A stretch of 6,179 nucleotides of DNA, taken from positions 1 to 6,179 of the forward strand of contig CANRLD010000107.1 in assembly GCA_947631375.1 (NCBI GenBank), read 5' to 3'. Made by a program: the position numbers and the translations under genes. The notes below the pieces were generated by a model that was not told the DNA's origin, did not search any database, and saw only the letters and a program-made list of their open reading frames with translations. This document shows positions 1-6,179 of the stretch, piece by piece; within the stretch, counting starts at the first letter, position 1; each line of letters begins with the position of its first letter. This stretch comes from an uncultured Methylophaga sp. (GTDB lineage: Bacteria > Pseudomonadota > Gammaproteobacteria > Nitrosococcales > Methylophagaceae).

Positions 1-1099
<1,099 letters not shown>

Positions 1100-1172
1100 C
1101 AATGGATGACGTCTGCGGGTTCGCTGTAACTTGCGAATAAAGCGAGATTGTTAAACGCTGCATCCGCCATTT

Positions 1173-1181
1173 TGGTAAAAT
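1173..1181 (+). promoter_or_regulatory. Candidate extended -10 promoter for mqo-greB
   Basis: TGGTAAAAT fits the extended -10 pattern TGnTAtAAT, with the hexamer TAAAAT at 1176-1181, 27 bases before the mqo start codon. No good -35 lies at 16-18 bases; TTAAAC at 1151-1156 is 19 bases away and weak. The extended TG could compensate. It is the best candidate in the 109-base gap 1100-1208, which otherwise holds only the mqo ribosome binding site. Called by eye only. Confidence 0.4.
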
Positions 1182-1208
1182 TTCCGCCGTTTAAGTACGG
1201 AAAAAGTT

Positions 1209-2540
1209 ATGACCGAGCAAATTCATCAGGTAGCCATCGTTGGTGGTGGTGTCTGCGGCACCGCGCTGCTGTATATGTTGGCGGAATACACCGATATCAA
1301 TGACATTGTGTTGCTGGAAAAATACGCTGCAGTGGCCAGAGTCAACTCGCACGGTCGTAATAACAGCCAGACAATTCATTGCGGTGATATTGAAACCAAT
1401 TATTCTCTGGAAAAAGCCGTCAAGGTGAAAGCCGCAGCAGAAATGCTGGTGAACTTTGCCGCTGATTTGCCCAATGTTGATCAGGTTATTTTTAAATATC
1501 CCAAAATGGTGCTGGGGGTCGGCGAACAGGAGTGTCGGCAGCTGCGCCAGCGTTTTCAGACATTTCAGCACGCTTTTCCCGCAATGAAGTTATTGGAAAA
1601 AGCCGATATTGCGTCTTATGAGCCCGCCGTGGTGATGGTAAATGGGTCAATGCGCCCGGAACCTTGTGTCGCGCTGGCGGTGCTGGATGATTACAGCGCG
1701 GTGGATTATCAGCAGTTATCTGAAGCGTTTATCGACAAAGCCAAAGCACACGATAATAAGCAGATACAACTGCGTTTTAACAGTGAGGTAGATGATATTG
1801 TCGAAAAAGATGGCATTTTTTCGCTGGTGACAGGTGACAGTATTATCAAGGCGCGTAGCGTGGTTGTTTCTGCTGGCGGTCATAGTTTGCTGCTGGCGCA
1901 GAAAATGGGCTACGGGTTGGAATTTTCCTGTTTGCCGGTGGCTGGCAGTTTCTACTTTACGCCGCAGGTGCTGCGCGGCAAGGTGTACACCGTACAGAAT
2001 GATGCTTTGCCATTTGCGGCTGTGCACGGTGATCCGGATGTACTGGTGGCAGGTAAAACTCGTTTTGGGCCAACGGCACTGTTATTGCCTCTGTTGGAAC
2101 GCTATAACAGTAAAACCTTCTTTGATTTTTTACGTGTGTTACGTCTGGATAGCCGGGTGATGAAAGTGTTCTGGGATTTATTCAAAATCAGTGATATCCG
2201 GAACTATATTTTGAAAAACTTTCTGTTTGAGGTGCCGCTACTACGGCGCTGGCTGTTTTTGAAAGATGCCCGCAAAATTGTTCCCAGCTTGCAGTTGAAA
2301 GATATTGAATTTGCCAAAGGTTTTGGTGGTGTCAGACCACAGTTGATTGATAAAAAAAATGCCCGCTTGATGATGGGAGAGGCCAAGATCAATCCCGGCA
2401 GCGGCATTGTGTTTAATATGACGCCATCACCTGGCGGTACCAGTTGCTTGGAAAATGCTGAAACCGACATGCGGTGGATTGCCCAGCGTTTGGGGGCGGC
2501 GATTGACGAAAATCTGCTAAATCAAACGCTGCGAAAATAA
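1209..2540 (+). CDS. mqo: Malate:quinone oxidoreductase, Helicobacter-type FAD flavoprotein
   Basis: It oxidises L-malate to oxaloacetate and passes electrons to membrane quinone, replacing or backing up NAD malate dehydrogenase in the citric acid cycle. The 443 residues open with a Rossmann FAD-binding motif, GGGVCG at 12-17 after a hydrophobic strand, and an acidic strand end at Glu37. Further landmarks are NNSQTIHCGDIETNY (51-65), a second FAD-contact AGG at 222-224, the block CLPVAGSFYF (241-250) followed by RGKVYTVQN and FAAVHGDPD, and the C-terminal GGVRPQ (373-378) with FNMTPSPGGTSCL (402-414). From memory these blocks match the Helicobacter pylori Mqo closely, and not the longer E. 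coli type. Length is close to the roughly 450 residues of that type. There is no signal peptide or membrane span, as expected for a peripheral inner-membrane enzyme. The start has a GGA (1199-1201) 7 bases upstream. The alternative in the same fold is L-2-hydroxyglutarate oxidase, which fits the C-terminal motifs less well. Confidence 0.87.
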   Translation: MTEQIHQVAIVGGGVCGTALLYMLAEYTDINDIVLLEKYAAVARVNSHGRNNSQTIHCGDIETNYSLEKAVKVKAAAEMLVNFAADLPNVDQVIFKYPKMVLGVGEQECRQLRQRFQTFQHAFPAMKLLEKADIASYEPAVVMVNGSMRPEPCVALAVLDDYSAVDYQQLSEAFIDKAKAHDNKQIQLRFNSEVDDIVEKDGIFSLVTGDSIIKARSVVVSAGGHSLLLAQKMGYGLEFSCLPVAGSFYFTPQVLRGKVYTVQNDALPFAAVHGDPDVLVAGKTRFGPTALLLPLLERYNSKTFFDFLRVLRLDSRVMKVFWDLFKISDIRNYILKNFLFEVPLLRRWLFLKDARKIVPSLQLKDIEFAKGFGGVRPQLIDKKNARLMMGEAKINPGSGIVFNMTPSPGGTSCLENAETDMRWIAQRLGAAIDENLLNQTLRK

Positions 2541-2556
2541 GCGAAGAGTAAATTCA

Positions 2557-3024
2557 ATGGCTGCTTCACCATATATCACTGCGCAGGGCATGTTTCTGCT
2601 GAATCAGGAACTGAGTGAGCGCTGGCAGCGTCGCCGCCAGGTGGTTCAGGCGTTGGCTGCGGCGGCGGCAGAAGGCGATCGCAGTGAAAATGCGGAATAT
2701 ATCTATCGCAAAAAAGAGCTCAGGGAAATTGACCGGCGGATCCGTTATTTACAAAAACGTATTCCGGATTTACGTGTTATCGATCGTATTCCCGATGACC
2801 AGCATGCGGTGTTTTTTGCGGCTTATGTGACCTTGCTGAAGGATGATGAACAAGAAGTTCGTTATCGTCTTGTCGGGCCGGATGAAATTGATCACGCGCC
2901 GGAAAACATCAGTATTGATTCGCCGCTGGCGCGGGCGTTACTGAAAAAACAGGTAGACGATGAAGTCACCATCCGGGTTCAGGACGGTGACCATTGTTAT
3001 CTGATTCTGGCGATTGATTATTGA
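2557..3024 (+). CDS. greB: Transcription elongation factor GreB
   Basis: GreB enters the RNA polymerase secondary channel and stimulates cleavage of backtracked transcripts, freeing stalled complexes. The 155 residues match the usual length (158 in E. coli). An N-terminal helical hairpin covers about 10-75 and carries the acidic tip GDRSENAEY, with Asp41 and Glu44 as the conserved pair that places magnesium at the polymerase active site. The following REIDRRIRYL (56-65) marks GreB rather than GreA. The C-terminal FKBP-like domain holds the family signature SIDSPLARALLKK (119-131). The ATG follows mqo by 16 bases with a GAAGAG (2543-2548) 8 bases upstream, so the two genes are probably cotranscribed. 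No terminator follows, and the last 7 bases overlap the 3' end of the opposing dehydrogenase gene. The Ala-rich run at 32-38 just before the tip is slightly unusual but within the coiled coil. Identification is secure. Confidence 0.95.
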   Translation: MAASPYITAQGMFLLNQELSERWQRRRQVVQALAAAAAEGDRSENAEYIYRKKELREIDRRIRYLQKRIPDLRVIDRIPDDQHAVFFAAYVTLLKDDEQEVRYRLVGPDEIDHAPENISIDSPLARALLKKQVDDEVTIRVQDGDHCYLILAIDY

Positions 3025-4130
3025 TTTTCGGCTGGCTGAATACGGTAAATGATACCGTTGTCGGCAGCAATATATAACCAGCCTTCCGGGCTTTCGATCA
3101 CGTTGCGAATACGTTGTCTCAGTGAGTTGAGATAGCGGTTTTCTTCACTGACGGTATTGTTATCCAGTTTGATATGGTTCAAGTGTTGTAATGCCATCGC
3201 GCCTGAAAATAAATCCCCTTGCCACTGCGGGAAGGCTTCGCCCTGGTATTGCAGCAGACCGCTTGGCGCAATGGACGGGACATAAACTTGAATCGGGTTT
3301 TCCATACCGTCAACGGTTTTTCCCTGACCAATCGAAACGGGCGCGTAATACTCTTTGCCGTGCGACGCTTCAGGCCAGCCGTAATTTTTTCCAGCCTGGA
3401 TCAGATTGATTTCATCACCGCCACGTGGGCCGTGTTCCATTCCCCAGAGTTGTTGTGTTTGCAGGTTGTAGAACAGTCCTTGTGGGTTGCGGTGCCCATA
3501 GCTCCAGATTTCCGGCAGGGCATCATCATGACCGATAAAAGGGTTATCTTGCGGAATACTGCCATCAAGGTTTAGCCGTAATATTTTTCCATTATGCCGT
3601 TGCAGATCTTGTGCGGCATGGCGTTCACCCCGGTCACCGATGGAAAAAAACAGATGCCCCTGATCATCAAAAGCAATGCGACTGCCGTAATGCTGGCCTT
3701 TTGTCGTGCGTGATTCGGTGATCAGTAAATCCTGCCAATCAATCAGAGTGTTGTCATTGAGCTTGGCGCGCGCCAAGGTTGTTGCTCCCTGACCGTCAAC
3801 ATCCTTGCTGTAGGTGAAGTAGATCCAGCCGCTGTCGGCAAAATCAGGTGATAAGGCGATATCCAGAAATCCGCCCTGACCTTCAGCTTTCATCGCTGGT
3901 ACACCGCTAATATCGGTTTGATTGGCCGAGTGCAGGTCAATCAACGTCAGCTTACCTTGCCGTTGGGTGACCAGCATTGTGTTATCTGGCAGTACAGCCA
4001 TTCCCCAGGGAATACCCAGACCTTCTGCGATCTTATCCACTTGTAACGCTTTATCGCTGACAGTAGTTGCCTGAGCGGGCACAGCAATGAAACCAAGCGA
4101 AAGAGAGAGCAGTATGTAAGTCAATTTCAT
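3018..4130 (-). CDS. yliI: Periplasmic PQQ-dependent aldose sugar dehydrogenase (YliI/soluble glucose dehydrogenase family)
   Basis: This beta-propeller quinoprotein oxidises aldose sugars at C1 with PQQ as cofactor and passes electrons to the respiratory chain or another acceptor. The 370 residues begin with a Sec signal peptide: one Lys, a hydrophobic core (about 4-17), and a likely cut after AQA at 19-21. The mature part reads as one soluble glucose/sorbosone dehydrogenase domain. Visible landmarks are GQHYGSR with His147 (position of the catalytic base in the soluble enzyme, by recalled motif), SIGDRGER (163-170), SYGHRNPQG with Arg214 (PQQ contact in the family), EHGPRGGDE (232-240) and YGWP (250-253). 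Length suits the family. It follows selO by 31 bases with no terminator, so the two are likely cotranscribed. Its TAA lies inside the 3' end of greB on the other strand. No PQQ synthesis gene is in the window, so cofactor supply is unknown. True substrate cannot be read from sequence. Confidence 0.9.
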   Translation of the reverse strand: MKLTYILLSLSLGFIAVPAQATTVSDKALQVDKIAEGLGIPWGMAVLPDNTMLVTQRQGKLTLIDLHSANQTDISGVPAMKAEGQGGFLDIALSPDFADSGWIYFTYSKDVDGQGATTLARAKLNDNTLIDWQDLLITESRTTKGQHYGSRIAFDDQGHLFFSIGDRGERHAAQDLQRHNGKILRLNLDGSIPQDNPFIGHDDALPEIWSYGHRNPQGLFYNLQTQQLWGMEHGPRGGDEINLIQAGKNYGWPEASHGKEYYAPVSIGQGKTVDGMENPIQVYVPSIAPSGLLQYQGEAFPQWQGDLFSGAMALQHLNHIKLDNNTVSEENRYLNSLRQRIRNVIESPEGWLYIAADNGIIYRIQPAENQ

Positions 4131-4139
4131 CTGGCAGAT

Positions 4140-4144
4140 TCCTT
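4140..4144 (-). promoter_or_regulatory. Ribosome binding site of the sugar dehydrogenase gene
   Basis: On the - strand AAGGA lies 9 bases before the ATG at 4130-4128, within the short gap after selO. It supports this start codon, which is also confirmed by the signal peptide beginning directly after it. Confidence 0.7.
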
Positions 4145-4161
4145 AAGTTAATACGGGAAGT

Positions 4162-5796
4162 TTATGAACTACAGGACAACATGGAGCAGCCTGGTTTATG
4201 TCTGGCCCAATCCGGGCGTTTGGCGGCGTAGTGTTCAAATTGAGGCTGTTCGTCATAAGGACGTCGCATAACCTCCAGAAGTTCATGAATCAGGCTGTAA
4301 TCACCGTCATGCGCTTTATCAATGGCCTGCTGCGCCAGATAATTGCGTAACACATATTTCGGATTGATCTGGTTCATCCGAATCTTTCGTTCAGCATCGC
4401 TGGTGCCTTCCTGTCGCACGCGCTGCTGGTAGCGTCTCAGCCAGTCACAGATATCTTTTTTATCTTCTTTGGATAACGCATCTGGAGCGTAATATGCCGG
4501 CATTAGCGGGGCAAACAAGTCGTCATCGCCAAGTGTGGACGCTGAGGCTTCGCAGGAAACATCTGCCAGCTTGCGATAGAAAATGGTCATATCGGTTTCT
4601 GCCAGCAGCAGAATTTTCTGTAACTGCTGATTTAAATCATCATCAGCCTCTCGCTGATAACTGGATAAACCGAGTTTGCCGGCACGCATTTGTTGCCATT
4701 TTTGAGTATAGGTTTCCACATAATCAGTGAGGATCTGCTGGAGTGGTTCAACATCGTTAATTAATGGATAAATGGCATTCCCCAATTGCAGCAGATTCCA
4801 TTGGGCGATTTGTGGCTGGTGACCAAAGCGGTAACGTTTATTGGTGGCGTCGGTGGTGTTGGGCGTCCAGTCCGGATCGTAATTATCAATCCAGCCATAG
4901 GGACCATAATCAATGGTCAGTCCGGTGATGGAGGTATTATCAGTATTGAATACGCCATGCACAAACCCCACGCGCATCCAGTGCACAACCAGGTCGGCAG
5001 TGCGTTCACAGACTTCTTTAAACCAGTCCAGATAAGTTTGTTTGCAGGGGACGCCCAAATGCGGGAAATGATGCCGAATAGTGTAATCAACCAGTTTACG
5101 CAAATTGTCGATATCACCACGGGCATTGAACAGTTCGTAATTGCCGAACCGCAGAAATGTTGGCGCCACGCGGCAGACAATGGCTCCCGGTTCGGCTTGC
5201 GGGCGGCCATCATAAAACATATCGCGAACCACCTGTTCGCCAGAGGTGATCAGACTTAAGGCGCGGGTGGTGGGAATACCAAGATGAAACATGGCTTCAC
5301 TGCATAAAAATTCGCGTACCGAGGAACGCAACACGGCCAGACCATCCGCCATACGAGAGTAGGGGGTTTCTCCTGCGCCTTTGAGTTGCAGCATTTGCAG
5401 CTGACCGTGTATGTCTTCTACTTCGCCCAGATTGATGGCTCGGCCATCGCCAAGCTGTCCGGCCCAGTGACCAAACTGATGACCGCCATAACACATAGCG
5501 TGAGGCACCATGCCTGGTAATAATTGGTTACCGGCAAAAACATGGAGAAACTGGCTGGATTCACAGTCTTTGGGGCTGAGACCAATATCGGCAGCCTGTT
5601 CTGCTGAAAAAGCAACCAGTGCAGGATTTGCCGCAGTTTTAGGAGTAACCAGACTATAACAGGCACTATGCACTTGTCGGCGATGATTGTCTGTTTCGGG
5701 ATCGGCGGGTAACTCGCGGGTAAAGCGATCCTGAAAATGCAAAACCGCAAGAGGGTTTATGCCGGGGTCGTTCGGGTTTATGTCATCTGAGTTCAT
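4162..5796 (-). CDS. selO: Protein adenylyltransferase SelO (YdiU/UPF0061 pseudokinase AMPylase)
   Basis: SelO has a kinase fold with ATP bound in flipped orientation; it transfers AMP to Ser, Thr or Tyr of target proteins and in E. coli is tied to redox and stress responses through protein glutathionylation. The 544 residues are longer than the 478 of E. coli. Landmarks are NPLAVLHFQDRF (14-25), YGGHQFGHWAGQLGDGRA (103-120), the nucleotide-binding LKGAGETPYSR (138-148, Lys139), LRSSVREFL (156-164), the catalytic-loop block HGVFNTDNTSI (280-290) and the metal-binding DYGPYGWID (296-304). The C-terminus ends CSMLSCSS: Cys542 is the antepenultimate residue, where animal homologues carry selenocysteine and E. 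coli has a redox Cys; a second Cys537 lies five residues earlier. The ATG has no good Shine-Dalgarno, but no better in-frame start is visible and homology begins by residue 14. It lies upstream of the sugar dehydrogenase and follows the valS hairpin. Confidence 0.95.
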   Translation of the reverse strand: MNSDDINPNDPGINPLAVLHFQDRFTRELPADPETDNHRRQVHSACYSLVTPKTAANPALVAFSAEQAADIGLSPKDCESSQFLHVFAGNQLLPGMVPHAMCYGGHQFGHWAGQLGDGRAINLGEVEDIHGQLQMLQLKGAGETPYSRMADGLAVLRSSVREFLCSEAMFHLGIPTTRALSLITSGEQVVRDMFYDGRPQAEPGAIVCRVAPTFLRFGNYELFNARGDIDNLRKLVDYTIRHHFPHLGVPCKQTYLDWFKEVCERTADLVVHWMRVGFVHGVFNTDNTSITGLTIDYGPYGWIDNYDPDWTPNTTDATNKRYRFGHQPQIAQWNLLQLGNAIYPLINDVEPLQQILTDYVETYTQKWQQMRAGKLGLSSYQREADDDLNQQLQKILLLAETDMTIFYRKLADVSCEASASTLGDDDLFAPLMPAYYAPDALSKEDKKDICDWLRRYQQRVRQEGTSDAERKIRMNQINPKYVLRNYLAQQAIDKAHDGDYSLIHELLEVMRRPYDEQPQFEHYAAKRPDWARHKPGCSMLSCSS

Positions 5797-5812
5797 ACTG
5801 GCATTACAACAG

Positions 5813-5840
5813 AAAATCGCCGGCGATAATACCGGCGATT
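5813..5840 (-). terminator. Probable intrinsic terminator of valS
   Basis: A perfect 9-base inverted repeat, AATCGCCGG (5815-5823) and CCGGCGATT (5832-5840), encloses an 8-base loop. Read on the - strand, the GC-rich stem ends in a run of four T (5816-5813, two of them within the stem), then CTGTTGT. It lies 32 bases after the valS stop codon, the right place for termination. The T run is short, so termination may be partial, allowing read-through into selO. Its end is only 16 bases from the selO ATG. Confidence 0.7.
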
Positions 5841-5854
5841 GCTTACTGTTAAAA
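5826..5854 (-). promoter_or_regulatory. Weak candidate promoter for selO, -10 box in the terminator loop
   Basis: On the - strand TATTAT (5831-5826) resembles a -10 box (TATAAT). It has a poor -35, TTTTAA (5854-5849), at a 17-base spacing. Transcription would begin near 5819, leaving a leader of about 20 bases that lacks the first hairpin arm. If the terminator works well, selO needs a promoter in this gap or within valS, and this is the best one I see. The evidence is only a near-consensus hexamer. Confidence 0.25.
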
Positions 5855-5872
5855 CGAGCAGAGGTAAGAAAA

Positions 5873-6179
5873 CTAGCTCAGCGCAGTACGTTGTTGTTGT
5901 AATTGATGCAGCGCCTGTTGCAGTTCGGCCAGTTTTTCACGTTCTTTGGCGACCACATCAGCGGGGGCTTTGGCAACGTAATTTTCATTAGCAAGTTTGC
6001 TGGCCGATTGGGTGATAATCTTATCCAGTTTGGTGATTTCCTTATCCAGGCGGTTGAGTTCAGCTGCTTTATCGATCAAGCCTTCCAGCGGGATCAGTAT
6101 TTCCATTTTGCCGACAAGGGCGGTAGCGGCAGCCGGTGCTTCACCGCTGAGCATTTCCACTGATTCCAGATTGGCCAGA
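5873..6179 (-). CDS. valS: Valine--tRNA ligase, C-terminal fragment (5' end outside window)
   Basis: ValS charges tRNA-Val with valine in the cytoplasm. Only the last 101 residues are visible, ending in TAG at 5875-5873; the gene continues past the right edge and the catalytic domain is not seen. The fragment has the usual end of the protein: a short beta segment ending MEILIPLEGLID, then a charged antiparallel coiled coil starting near AAELNRLDKEITKLDK, with the turn motif KLANENYVAKAPADVVAKER and a Gln/Leu-rich final helix. This is the C-terminal tRNA-binding arm, and from memory it closely parallels the E. coli ValS end ([20 protein letters not shown]). The GTG at 6160-6158 is an internal Val codon and not a start. 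A terminator-like hairpin follows in the 76-base gap before selO. Confidence 0.96.
   Translation of the reverse strand, partial: LANLESVEMLSGEAPAAATALVGKMEILIPLEGLIDKAAELNRLDKEITKLDKIITQSASKLANENYVAKAPADVVAKEREKLAELQQALHQLQQQRTALS

Noticed and set aside
3041..3058. ACGGT/ACCGT inverted repeat just after greB as its terminator
   Set aside because: The stem is five bases with no T run on either strand, and it lies within the dehydrogenase coding region.
4786..5259. A 157-codon open frame on the + strand inside selO
   Set aside because: It is antisense to a strongly conserved part of SelO, has no recognisable motif, and is best explained as a shadow.

Overview
The window suggests a gammaproteobacterial chromosome of balanced base composition. 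The best support is the C-terminal arm of valyl-tRNA synthetase, GreB and SelO, all of which read like gammaproteobacterial versions. I cannot name the genus. Nothing looks like a mobile element, phage, CRISPR array or RNA gene, and coding density is very high: the only gaps over 50 bases are 1100-1208 and 5797-5872.

The layout is two convergent blocks. On the + strand come the 3' part of a long, acidic, low-complexity protein of unknown function (to 1099) carrying two hexanucleotide repeat tracts (Glu-Ala at 1-52, Pro-Glu at 644-700), then a Helicobacter-type malate:quinone oxidoreductase (1209-2540), then the transcript-cleavage factor GreB (2557-3024), only 16 bases behind it. On the - strand, read from the right edge, come the C-terminal end of valS (5873-6179), a hairpin that looks like its terminator, selO encoding a protein AMPylase (4162-5796), and 31 bases further on a secreted PQQ-dependent aldose sugar dehydrogenase (3018-4130). 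The two blocks meet tail to tail with greB and the dehydrogenase overlapping by 7 bases.

These are mostly housekeeping and redox genes, not one pathway. Mqo and the sugar dehydrogenase both pass electrons into the respiratory chain (malate from the cytoplasm, sugars from the periplasm), and SelO is linked to redox stress through AMPylation, but a shared function is only inference. I see no strong case for an undescribed system. The points most worth a second look are the repeat-bearing unidentified protein, the compact valS-selO junction where a possible -10 box sits inside the terminator loop, and the Mqo subtype.
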